The notes beneath the pieces are model-generated. The model was given only the letters and a program-made list of their open reading frames with translations, had not been told where the DNA came from and made no database searches. The position numbers were made by a program, and so were the translations under genes. From positions 1 to 64,000 of the forward strand of contig NZ_POSF01000013.1 of the NCBI RefSeq assembly GCF_004343605.1: a stretch of 64,000 nt of DNA. Direction: 5' to 3'. Origin of the DNA: Dehalobacter sp. 12DCB1 (GTDB lineage Bacteria > Bacillota > Desulfitobacteriia > Desulfitobacteriales > Syntrophobotulaceae). This document shows, in pieces, positions 1 to 6,592 of this stretch. Position 1 is the first letter of the stretch, and each line of letters begins with the position of its first letter.

Positions 1-49
1 ACGAAGCGTAAAGCGGAGGGCAATTTCAGGCGTCAAGGAGGTGATTCAA

Positions 50-289
50 TTGGCTGTGACCACCAACCGAACAGCAAGATTAACTTTCGCTACCACCGGA
101 GGGAACACGTTTTCCCTAACGGTTCCCCAACCGCGAGAGGATATCCTGCTAACTGAAGCCATGGACGTTATGAACTCGCTTATCGCAGGCGGGATATTCC
201 TTACGACAAACGGTGCCCTTACAGGGGTAAAGGATATAAAGGTCATTGAAACCACGACCAATGACCTTTATGATCCTCCGCAAGCGTAA
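50..289 (+). CDS. DUF2922 family small protein
   Basis: Protein of about 79 residues of the DUF2922 family, whose function is unknown. A close paralogue lies at 26832-27080; the two share the LTF-x-TTGG stretch near the start and the ending TTNDLYDPP. A GTG at 41 is in frame, but the ribosome binding site AAGGAGGTGA (35-44) overlaps it, so the TTG at 50 is the better start. In related Firmicutes DUF2922 genes usually sit beside a DUF1659 gene; the partner here would lie left of the window edge. A strong terminator follows. Confidence 0.8.
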   Translation: MAVTTNRTARLTFATTGGNTFSLTVPQPREDILLTEAMDVMNSLIAGGIFLTTNGALTGVKDIKVIETTTNDLYDPPQA

Positions 290-313
290 GCGAGCAGTAC
301 CGGCATAAAAGAT

Positions 314-375
314 GAAGAGCGGGGGCGGGCCGACGGCAATCAGGATTTGCCGGTGGTCTCGCCTCCTCTTCTTTT
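314..375 (+). terminator. Rho-independent terminator after DUF2922 gene
   Basis: Long GC-rich hairpin whose arms start GAAGAG and end CTCTTC, followed by TTTT. It closes the DUF2922 transcript. Confidence 0.75.
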
Positions 376-573
376 GCCTGATCACTGTTCATATTATTAT
401 ATGAACCTTAGCTAAGTTTGAACTATAAAAGATAAGCGTATTTCAAAAGACGCATTCTTAAGTATATCGGACCGACCGATGATCTCATTTAAGCGGTCCG
501 GTCATATATTATTGATATTTTAATAAAATAGTGATATATTTATGATAAAATAATGCAAAAGAGGTGACAAGGC

Positions 574-840
574 GTGATCCATATCAGACCTGTTTCAGAT
601 TTAAGAAATAAATTTCCGGAAATTGAAAATTTAGTTGTTAAAGAAGGGGAGCCTGTTTATTTAACGAAAAACGGTTATGGCTCTATGGTGGTGCTAAGTC
701 TTGAAAAATATGCGGAATTGACAGATAATACAGAACTGAAACTTGATGAAGCAGATAAGGAGGCGGATTCAACAGACATCCGCTACACTCATGAAGAGGT
801 TTTCTCAAAGGTGAAAGCGAGAATTAATGATGGAAGGTAA
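574..840 (+). CDS. Type II antitoxin, Phd/YefM family
   Basis: 88-residue protein. The N-terminal half (IRPVSDLRNKFPEI, then a strand containing VYLTKNGYGSMVVLS) is the Phd/YefM DNA-binding fold; the charged C-terminal half is the expected toxin-binding tail. GTG start at 574 behind GAGGTGA (561-567). The toxin gene overlaps its last 14 bases, so the two are translationally coupled. By family knowledge the antitoxin neutralises the toxin and represses the operon together with it. Confidence 0.85.
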   Translation: MIHIRPVSDLRNKFPEIENLVVKEGEPVYLTKNGYGSMVVLSLEKYAELTDNTELKLDEADKEADSTDIRYTHEEVFSKVKARINDGR

Positions 841-1135
841 GTATTCTTTAAGATATATTCCCAGATTCGGAGCCGACCTTAATGAAATTGTTGATTACCT
901 TGTATTTAAGCTTCATAACCCCGATGCCGCAGTAAGGCTTATCAATAAAATCGAAAATTCAATTACTGAAAGATTAAATTGGCCATTATCTTTCGAACCT
1001 TTTCAATCAAATCGAAAAAGGAAAAATCCGTATTATCGGATTTATGTAGATAATTTTACTATCTTCTATGTAGTTATTGACAATGTGATGGAAGTCAGAA
1101 GAATACTATATAAAGGTAGGGACACACTAATCTGA
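827..1135 (+). CDS. Type II toxin, RelE/ParE family
   Basis: 102-residue protein with the RelE/ParE pattern: an N-terminal helix pair (ADLNEIVDYLVFKLHNPDAA), then strands with YYRIYVDNFTIFYVV and a C-terminal VRRILYKGRD. Full length for the family. Two adjacent ATG codons (827 and 830) can start it. Whether it cleaves mRNA on the ribosome (RelE) or poisons gyrase (ParE) cannot be told from sequence. It forms a compact operon with the upstream antitoxin. Confidence 0.85.
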   Translation: MMEGKYSLRYIPRFGADLNEIVDYLVFKLHNPDAAVRLINKIENSITERLNWPLSFEPFQSNRKRKNPYYRIYVDNFTIFYVVIDNVMEVRRILYKGRDTLI

Positions 1136-1154
1136 TAAATTAAGTGACTGACCC

Positions 1155-1206
1155 AGGCCTGTCCGCAAAAACGAAATCGCTTTCGTTTTTGCGGACAGGC
1201 CTTTTT
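1155..1206 (+). terminator. Perfect 22-bp hairpin terminator after the toxin gene
   Basis: A 22-base arm beginning AGGCCTGTCCGC is repeated exactly in inverted form after a 4-base loop and runs into TTTTT. It ends the toxin-antitoxin operon. The perfect, long stem is unusual for a plain terminator. Confidence 0.75.
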
Positions 1207-1377
1207 ATATGCGGTCATCACGCTTGTCATCACGGCCAAAATCAATACAATCAAATACCAAACTGAGAAAAATGGGGAATTGATTGAATGGACATGAAGG
1301 GTATTATAGAATTTGTTGGAGCACACTTTAAATAAAAAAATTGAAGCTGATTATGTAAAGAAAAGTGAAGCTTATGA

Positions 1378-1764
1378 TTACGCCTTCTTGGTCAGAACTT
1401 TGTCTAATATAGCATCAATACGCTCCTGAGTACCTGGCTTACATAATACTTGTAAAGGTTGTACCTGCATAAATTGATCATGATCATCGGCAGATGTCAC
1501 AAACACGATGCTGCATGTTGACATGGAAGCAGATTGCCGTATTTGTTTGGCGGTCTCGAGACCGGTCAGCTTTTTCATACTATTATCAAGAAAAAGAAGG
1601 TCAAAAATCATCCCAAGCTTATTAAGTTCTTCAAGAAGCTCTTCACCACTGCCAAATTGGTAAATATCAAATGAAACCCCCTTTTCTTTTTCATATAAAT
1701 GAATGAATGCCTCCAATAACTGGCGACACAGCGGCCTGTCATCGCAAATGCCGATAGTAAGCAA
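1378..1764 (-). CDS. Receiver-only response regulator, AgrA/LytR type
   Basis: 128-residue CheY-like receiver. The acidic pair is in GICDDRP, the phosphorylatable Asp is in LFLDNSM, followed by VTSAD and the switch Lys in CKPG. The sequence resembles receivers of AgrA/ComE regulators, but the LytTR DNA-binding domain is missing and the gene stops right after the receiver. TTG start at 1764 behind GGAGGAGATAAG. It is divergent from an Xre regulator gene, with two palindromes in the gap. Either a stand-alone receiver or a truncated AgrA-like gene. Confidence 0.75.
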   Translation of the reverse strand: MLTIGICDDRPLCRQLLEAFIHLYEKEKGVSFDIYQFGSGEELLEELNKLGMIFDLLFLDNSMKKLTGLETAKQIRQSASMSTCSIVFVTSADDHDQFMQVQPLQVLCKPGTQERIDAILDKVLTKKA

Positions 1765-1825
1765 TACTTATCTCCTCCACATATTCCTCCACAATCACAT
1801 AAGTGGCTTTCGTTGAATAATTTTA

Positions 1826-1863
1826 GGACAAATAGTCCAATATGTCAATAGGACTTATCGTCC
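1826..1863. promoter_or_regulatory. Two GGAC-N5-GTCC operator-like palindromes
   Basis: GGACAAATAGTCC (1826-1838) and GGACTTATCGTCC (1851-1863) share half-sites and lie 25 bases apart centre to centre, between the divergent receiver gene and the Xre gene. This is the usual placement for sites bound by a self-regulating Xre repressor. Confidence 0.6.
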
Positions 1864-1890
1864 TAAGATATACTTGCTTTGGTGATGATA

Positions 1891-2103
1891 ATGCGCTTAA
1901 AAATACGTGATGTTCGTGAAGATCATGATCTAACCCAACAACAAATTGCAGAATACCTGATGTGTGATCAATCTTTATACTCCAAATATGAGCGAGGGGA
2001 ACGTGATGTTCCACTGAACATCATGATTAAACTCGCACAGTTTTATAAAACCAGCGTTGACTATCTGGTCGGGCTTACAGAAAATAAACAACCTTATCGC
2101 TGA
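1891..2103 (+). CDS. Xre-family helix-turn-helix regulator
   Basis: Protein of 70 residues that is almost only an HTH_3 domain: DVREDHDLTQQQIAEYLM, then QSLYSKYERGERDVPLNIMIKLA. ATG at 1891 is preferred, with GGTGAT at 1881-1886; further in-frame starts lie just upstream. Directly followed by a second Xre gene. The paired palindromes upstream suggest it regulates itself and the divergent receiver gene. Confidence 0.85.
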   Translation: MRLKIRDVREDHDLTQQQIAEYLMCDQSLYSKYERGERDVPLNIMIKLAQFYKTSVDYLVGLTENKQPYR

Positions 2104-2132
2104 GCTGATAAAGTTAAACAGGGTGATAAGAT

Positions 2133-2462
2133 TTGAAGATTGATTACAAAGAATTAGGTGAACGAATTGCAAAAAGGCGCAAGGTGTTGAACCTGACCCA
2201 GGATGACATCGCAGAAGCCACGGGACTAAGCAACAACCATATTTCCAATATAGAAAACAATCATTCTATTCCCAGCATTGAAACATTAATTAAAATATGT
2301 GAGGCCCTGGACATAACGCCGGATTACTTCCTGCTGGGTATTGTCAGGCACACAAATGACAGCCTGCTTTCTCAAATTAATCAAAAAATCAAGCTATGCG
2401 ATGAGAAAAAGCTGGAACTGGTTGACCATTTCATAACGTGGGTAGTTGATGAAAAACTATAG
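2133..2462 (+). CDS. Xre-family helix-turn-helix regulator
   Basis: 109-residue protein with an N-terminal HTH_3 domain (GERIAKRRKVLNLTQDDIAE, then SNNHISNIENNHSIPS) and a C-terminal helical tail of about 40 residues that may dimerise. TTG start at 2133 behind GGGTGAT (2121-2127). It lies 29 bases after the first Xre gene, so the two are likely co-transcribed. Target unknown. Confidence 0.85.
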   Translation: MKIDYKELGERIAKRRKVLNLTQDDIAEATGLSNNHISNIENNHSIPSIETLIKICEALDITPDYFLLGIVRHTNDSLLSQINQKIKLCDEKKLELVDHFITWVVDEKL

Positions 2463-2497
2463 TTTAAAAAAAGTGCGAACAGCACTTTTTTTAAACT
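2461..2497. terminator. Bidirectional terminator overlapping the Xre stop codon
   Basis: Perfect 16-base inverted repeat AGTTTAAAAAAAGTGC / GCACTTTTTTTAAACT with a 5-base loop. The A- and T-rich outer arms would work on both strands. Confidence 0.8.
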
Positions 2498-2520
2498 ATC
2501 AGAAGTATAAATCCTTTCCG

Positions 2521-2821
2521 ATATATAAGTAGCCTTTTCCAGCAAAGGGCTGCTTTGTTATTTTTAGAATTAATTTCCACATATTTTAATTTTTTAGAAG
2601 GATAGCAGTGAAATTTCACGAATATCAAATTAAAAAGTAACCGGATTGATTCTTTACCAGATCCGTCAGGTTATAGCTGCGGAAGCCCCGATCAGTAAAA
2701 AGCTGTTACCAAATTAAGTGCATTCTGACGAACCAGATCAGTTTATCGAAGGAAGACTTGATGAAAGAAGTTTATAAGCTGCTTGGATTTATTGGTGGGC
2801 CGAAATGGAAGAACTAATTTT
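2521..2821 (+). repeat. Left arm of the island's inverted repeat
   Basis: About 300 bases that recur in inverted orientation at 14222-14460 with near identity. Both begin with a hairpin around AGCAAAGGGCTGCTTTG and include a GTGAAATTTCACGAATATC stretch. The left copy has an extra 62 bases at 2641-2702 that the right copy lacks exactly. All frames are broken, so this is non-coding or a decayed gene end. Each arm leads straight into an attC-like boundary and its cassettes. Confidence 0.85.
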
Positions 2822-2902
2822 AATGTTCATAAAGATCCTGCAAAACAGGCTGCCAATTATTCTTATTTAATAAATCAATTAAGTTCAAGGGGAACAGTTT
2901 AA
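2780..2902 (+). pseudogene. Decayed gene tail at the end of the left arm
   Basis: An open frame of about 40 codons without a usable start ends at TAA 2900-2902 and reads GRNGRTNFNVHKDPAKQAAN near its middle. The right arm keeps the same frame only to NGRTNF and then diverges. I do not recognise the family. It could be the last gene of a lost cassette, since an attC-like boundary follows immediately. Confidence 0.35.
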
Positions 2903-3060
2903 GGGCCTCCCATCCATGGTCGGCTCTGAAGCTGGGGGCATGGTCCATCGTCTAACAGCGAAGTTCCGTAACTTAGAATATATGAATGTGGTAAGACGCT
3001 ACGGAACTTCGCGAAACGTTAAATGAAATTGGTCGTAAAGGCCGCGCCGTCCTGGCGCGG
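2903..3060 (+). other. Cassette boundary A: attC-like site with flanking hairpins
   Basis: Order: an imperfect hairpin with loop TCC (about 2905-2927), TGGGGGC, then GTCTAAC (2950-2956, fits the integron R'' consensus RYYYAAC). A perfect 13-bp stem GCGAAGTTCCGTA (2958-2970) / TACGGAACTTCGC (3000-3012) encloses a 29-base loop. Spacer GAAAC and GTTAAAT (3018-3024, fits GTTRRRY) follow. A second hairpin CCGCGCC-GTCCT-GGCGCGG ends at 3060. Calling it attC-like is an inference; the layout is seen directly. Confidence 0.7.
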
Positions 3061-3127
3061 ATTAAGTAAGTCAGTTTTTTGAGTCTTTTGAAAATAGATT
3101 AAGCTTTAGAAATTGAGGGATGTCCAA

Positions 3128-3844
3128 ATGAGTTTAAATAAGCCTTATTTTAGAATTGTTAGACCTGGAAGCGAAGGATATTATGAAGACCCTAGATATG
3201 CGAATGATCGAATATCTTTATGTAGGGGTTATTATCTTATCATAAATGATTTGAAAAAAATATTTGAATATGTAGAACCAAGCGAAGAAAATTTAAATGT
3301 ATATTCACATAGAATTTATGAATTATTCCTGAGAACTTCAACTGAATTTGAAGCTAACTGTAAAGGGATTTTGTTATCAAATGGCTATAACCAAAGAAAT
3401 TTAAATATTATTGATTATTTTAATATAGAAAAGTGTTCAAAGCTTTCAGAATACAGTGTCAAGCTAGATATATGGAGGTCAGGTAAAAAGATTTTTGAAC
3501 CATTTAAAGAATGGAAAAACGGATATTCATTAAAATGGTATCAGAAATACAACAATGTTAAACATGATCGACATAATAATTTCAAAGACGCTACTCTAGG
3601 AAATCTATTAGAATCTATGGCTGGTCTCCTGTGTATACTCTATTCTCAGTTTTCGTATAATGCATTTTTCACCTATAACGAGTGCATGATGTACCATTCA
3701 GATGATGAGGGTTATTCATTTGTAGATGACTCGCTATTTAGTATAAAAGAAGCTAATTCATGGGTGGATGATGAAAAGTACGATTTTAATTGGGTAGAGT
3801 TATCCAAGGAAGAAAACCCTTTTAACAAGTTCAATTTTAAATAA
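3128..3844 (+). CDS. Cassette gene: HEPN-like hypothetical protein
   Basis: 238-residue protein of unknown function. The stretch WYQKYNNVKHDRHNNF followed by a hydrophobic helix (LESMAGLLCILYSQF) resembles HEPN-type helical bundles found in abortive-infection and RNA-cleaving proteins, but it lacks a clear R-x4-6-H. ATG at 3128 behind GAGGGATG is preferred over the TTG at 3113. It is the first gene after boundary A, is AT-rich, and has its own terminator-like hairpin. A defence role is an inference from fold and setting. Confidence 0.6.
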   Translation: MSLNKPYFRIVRPGSEGYYEDPRYANDRISLCRGYYLIINDLKKIFEYVEPSEENLNVYSHRIYELFLRTSTEFEANCKGILLSNGYNQRNLNIIDYFNIEKCSKLSEYSVKLDIWRSGKKIFEPFKEWKNGYSLKWYQKYNNVKHDRHNNFKDATLGNLLESMAGLLCILYSQFSYNAFFTYNECMMYHSDDEGYSFVDDSLFSIKEANSWVDDEKYDFNWVELSKEENPFNKFNFK

Positions 3845-3847
3845 ATT

Positions 3848-3873
3848 ACCCATTGTTGAAATTGGGTCAATTT
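3848..3873 (+). terminator. Terminator-like hairpin after the first cassette gene
   Basis: ACCCA, a 10-base loop, TGGGT, then CAATTTTTT. Short stem, placed 3 bases after the stop codon. Confidence 0.5.
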
Positions 3874-3875
3874 TT

Positions 3876-3910
3876 TGAATAATTGGTCGCAAGGGCCGCG
3901 CCGTCCGCGG
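3876..3910 (+). other. Incomplete cassette boundary (start half only)
   Basis: AATAATTGGTCGCAAGGG followed by a hairpin CCGCG-CCGTC-CGCGG (3896-3910) matches the downstream half of boundaries A and B (ATTGGTC, then AAAGGCC and the GTCC hairpin). The upstream half with the large stem is missing. It looks like a junction where two cassettes fused after losing one attC-like site. Confidence 0.55.
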
Positions 3911-3979
3911 ACAGTTAAGGTTTATAGTAGCGTTTTAATCATTTTAGATAAGCTAGAATCATTAAAGAGGGTAGGATAG

Positions 3980-4537
3980 ATGAGAGATAAAAAAATGTTA
4001 AAATCCCCTTGGACTATTAGTATAGGGACTTCTATTTTCAGTTTACTTCTTACAATCGGATATGACTATTTTAAAAACAGACCTATCTTTAGTACAATTT
4101 ATCAAATTATTAAGGCAATTTGGAACTTCGTGCTTCATGTTTTGAATTTAGAGCTTAAAGTATGGTGGGTAATTCTAGGCATATTTTTTATATTTTTAGT
4201 TATCTACTTAATTGCTAAGTTTAGGCAGGAAGAATCTATTAAACCAGACTTTTGTAGCTATAGAGAAGGAAAATTTAAGAAATGGAAATGGACTTGGGAC
4301 TGGAAGTGGCATTCTTATAAAAACGCTTGGGTTATATCAGAATTAACTGCTCTTTGTCCAAACTGTGATACACCAATGATACAATATTCAAATGTTTACG
4401 AGCTAGGCTTCGTGTGCCCAAGATGTGATTACAGAGCAAGGGACAGTGAGTGTGATGAACCAGTCAAGATTGAAAGAATAATACTTGACAATATTGATCG
4501 GGAAAGAAGAAATAAAAGCACGCAAAACAAAGTATGA
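3980..4537 (+). CDS. Cassette gene: two-helix membrane protein with zinc ribbon
   Basis: 185-residue protein of unknown function. Two hydrophobic segments (about residues 11-30 and 57-80) are followed by a charged Trp-rich stretch and a CPNC...CPRC zinc ribbon (about residues 133-160), so a cytoplasmic metal-binding tail is likely. ATG start at 3980 after an AGAGGGTAGGA site. It lies between the incomplete boundary and boundary B; membrane-plus-zinc-ribbon proteins are common cassette cargo, but no function can be assigned. Confidence 0.65.
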   Translation: MRDKKMLKSPWTISIGTSIFSLLLTIGYDYFKNRPIFSTIYQIIKAIWNFVLHVLNLELKVWWVILGIFFIFLVIYLIAKFRQEESIKPDFCSYREGKFKKWKWTWDWKWHSYKNAWVISELTALCPNCDTPMIQYSNVYELGFVCPRCDYRARDSECDEPVKIERIILDNIDRERRNKSTQNKV

Positions 4538-4571
4538 TTTTGGATGATTGTTAATAAAGGATTTGAGGGGC

Positions 4572-4727
4572 GGTCGTCCATGACCACTCTGAACAGAAAG
4601 GCGACCAACTTCATTTTAACAGAGTATTGCCAAAACTTTGCCAAAATGAAAGTAGTTGGGACGCTTCGGCAATACTCGGAACGTAGTTAATGAAATTGGT
4701 CACAAAGGCCGGGCCGTCCAGGCACGG
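4572..4727 (+). other. Cassette boundary B: attC-like site with flanking hairpins
   Basis: Hairpin GGTC-GTCCAT-GACC (4572-4585), then GACCAACTTCATTTTAAC (4603-4620), stem GAGTATTGCC (4622-4631) / GGCAATACTC (4668-4677) with a 36-base loop, spacer GGAAC, GTTAATG (4686-4692), and a GTCC-loop hairpin (4709-4727). The end motif 4603-4620 is nearly the reverse complement of the start of the same cassette at 3018-3034 (one mismatch, one gap). Confidence 0.75.
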
Positions 4728-4776
4728 GGTAAGAATTTAATTCTGAATTATAGAAATAAAAGTGAGGAATAGATTT

Positions 4777-6222
4777 GTGGATTCGAAAATTAGTGGTGAT
4801 CTAATAAAGGAATTTTATCGGCTTACTAATATAGTTGTACGTGATGGAATTAATAAAGCATTAGAATATAAATTATCAAAGAAATATATAAGTACTTATT
4901 ATAAATTTCCTAAGAAAAATACAGATTTCCCCAATGGTATGCCTCACTTTTCTAGCGCGATTTTTACAGAAGGCCCAGCAGACTATAAGTCGATCTTTAC
5001 TTCATCCACTGACGATATAAATAAAATACAATATAACACATTATCAAATTACGAAGAACTAAAAATGTTTTTACTTAATAATACTGACATCGCTTTTAAA
5101 ATAGATTTAACAATTAAAGATAAAGAAGAAAATGTTTTTCAGTTAAAAGATTATTTGTTTAATTCGTTTTTAGGAAGCTTAATAGATAGATATTTACATA
5201 TGTATAATAATGAAATTTTTGATGAGAAAGAATTTGAAGAAATGTTCGTAGAAAAATGTATAAGATATTTCGAAGAAAAGCTAAGTGTAGATATAGCTGT
5301 TCCAATTCTAATGTTGAATTTTGAGATTGATAATTATCAAATAAACAAAAATGTTTCAATTGTTAAAATGAATGATGAATTTCAGTTAGCAAGAATAGAT
5401 GTTAATTCCTATGGTTCTGGAGTACATGATACTGTTCTAGGTTGTGCAACTCATATGGTAGTATTTAAGAATTATGAAATTAAAAATGAGTCTTTTGAAT
5501 CATTTTATAATACAATACACGAAGAAAGTGCTTATCCAAATGATTTAATTAATCACTTTTTTGCTTCGTTAAGGTTAGCAACGGGTTTTGATACAGGATA
5601 TGCCCAATTACTTTGCATCCCCAAAAACTGGGCTGATAGATATACTGCATTTCTGCCTCCTGTTTATGGTACCTCTGTAAGGGCTTATCCTCAATATTTT
5701 GATAAATATGGTTGGCTGAAACAAACACATTGTTTAACAGCTGAACAATTAAAATTAATTGCTAATGCGTTTAATAAAATTTTAAGCAATGATAAAAATA
5801 AGCTTCAAATTGCAATCAATCGGTTTAATAGATGTTATTTGCGGGATAATCAAGAAGATTCAATTTTGGACGCAATAATTGCATTAGAAATATTATTATC
5901 AGATGATGATAAGGGCGAATTAACATATAAAATTACATCCCGTATGGCTGCAATAGTATCAATAGGTAATTATGGTGAATACACTCCATTGGACATACAT
6001 AAATCTATGTCCAAAATATATAAATATCGATCCGATATTGTTCATGGTAGAGTACCGAAAAAGGCTAATGAATTAATTGCATTAGAAAAATCATCTATTC
6101 CAGTTATTGAACTAGCTATTGATTATCTAAGAATAGTGATTAAAACATTATTAGAACACACTGAGTATTTTGATATAAAACAAATTGATTATTACATAGT
6201 TCAGTCTTTAGGACAAAAATAA
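4777..6222 (+). CDS. Cassette gene: ApeA-like HEPN domain protein
   Basis: About 481 residues. The C-terminal 120 residues form an ApeA-type HEPN domain: LDAIIALEILLSDDDKGELT, then KIYKYRSDIVHGRVPKK, where R-S-D-I-V-H is the R-x4-H catalytic motif of HEPN ribonucleases. The N-terminal part is a large region without a recognised domain, the layout of ApeA-like anti-phage proteins. GTG at 4777 with GAGG at 4764-4767 is preferred over the GTG at 4762. Bounded by boundaries B and C as a single-gene cassette. Anti-phage activity is an inference. Confidence 0.7.
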   Translation: MDSKISGDLIKEFYRLTNIVVRDGINKALEYKLSKKYISTYYKFPKKNTDFPNGMPHFSSAIFTEGPADYKSIFTSSTDDINKIQYNTLSNYEELKMFLLNNTDIAFKIDLTIKDKEENVFQLKDYLFNSFLGSLIDRYLHMYNNEIFDEKEFEEMFVEKCIRYFEEKLSVDIAVPILMLNFEIDNYQINKNVSIVKMNDEFQLARIDVNSYGSGVHDTVLGCATHMVVFKNYEIKNESFESFYNTIHEESAYPNDLINHFFASLRLATGFDTGYAQLLCIPKNWADRYTAFLPPVYGTSVRAYPQYFDKYGWLKQTHCLTAEQLKLIANAFNKILSNDKNKLQIAINRFNRCYLRDNQEDSILDAIIALEILLSDDDKGELTYKITSRMAAIVSIGNYGEYTPLDIHKSMSKIYKYRSDIVHGRVPKKANELIALEKSSIPVIELAIDYLRIVIKTLLEHTEYFDIKQIDYYIVQSLGQK

Positions 6223-6241
6223 GAATAACTTGTGGGGATTT

Positions 6242-6400
6242 AGGAGTCGCCGTCCGTGGCGACTCCTGAATATGGGGGCGACCAACTTCACTTAAACAGA
6301 GTATTGCCAACACTTTGTAAAGATTCATGTGAATGGGACGCGTCGGCAATACTCAGGACGTTATATAAAATCGCGCGCACGACCGCCGCGTCCTGCGGCG
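6242..6400 (+). other. Cassette boundary C: attC-like site with flanking hairpins
   Basis: Perfect 10-bp hairpin AGGAGTCGCC-GTCCGT-GGCGACTCCT (6242-6267), then GACCAACTTCACTTAAAC (6280-6297), stem GAGTATTGCC (6299-6308) / GGCAATACTC (6345-6354) with a 36-base loop, spacer AGGAC, GTTATAT (6360-6366), and hairpin CGCCGC-GTCCT-GCGGCG (6384-6400). Its end motif pairs with the start of its own cassette at 4686-4701. Confidence 0.75.
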
Positions 6401-6592
6401 AAAGAATTCTTTTTATAGGACTTATGAAAGGGAAAATACAGTGGGTTGTTTAGAATTAAAATGCATTAAAGACTATAAGATGAAATGCTTCGCAGTTTGT
6501 ACTATACTATAAAGAAGATTACCAATAAGGCTCGTTCCAACTGAAAAGTATATGACTTTTATACTTGGGGGGTATATCCGCTGGATATCTAC
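6401..6592 (+). other. Start of a truncated cassette, then regulator leader
   Basis: After boundary C an ATG at 6424 opens a 9-codon frame that stops at 6453; no cassette gene or closing boundary follows. It reads as the first bases of a cassette cut off by the dehalogenase block. The rest is AT-rich leader of the PucR-type gene, with GGGGGG at 6567-6572, about 20 bases before its ATG, so the ribosome binding site is poor. Confidence 0.4.

Noticed and set aside
2903-6400. Boundaries as ordinary rho-independent terminators
   Set aside because: Stems have loops of 29-36 bases and no T-tract, and the flanking motifs pair between cassette ends; a terminator role alone does not explain that.
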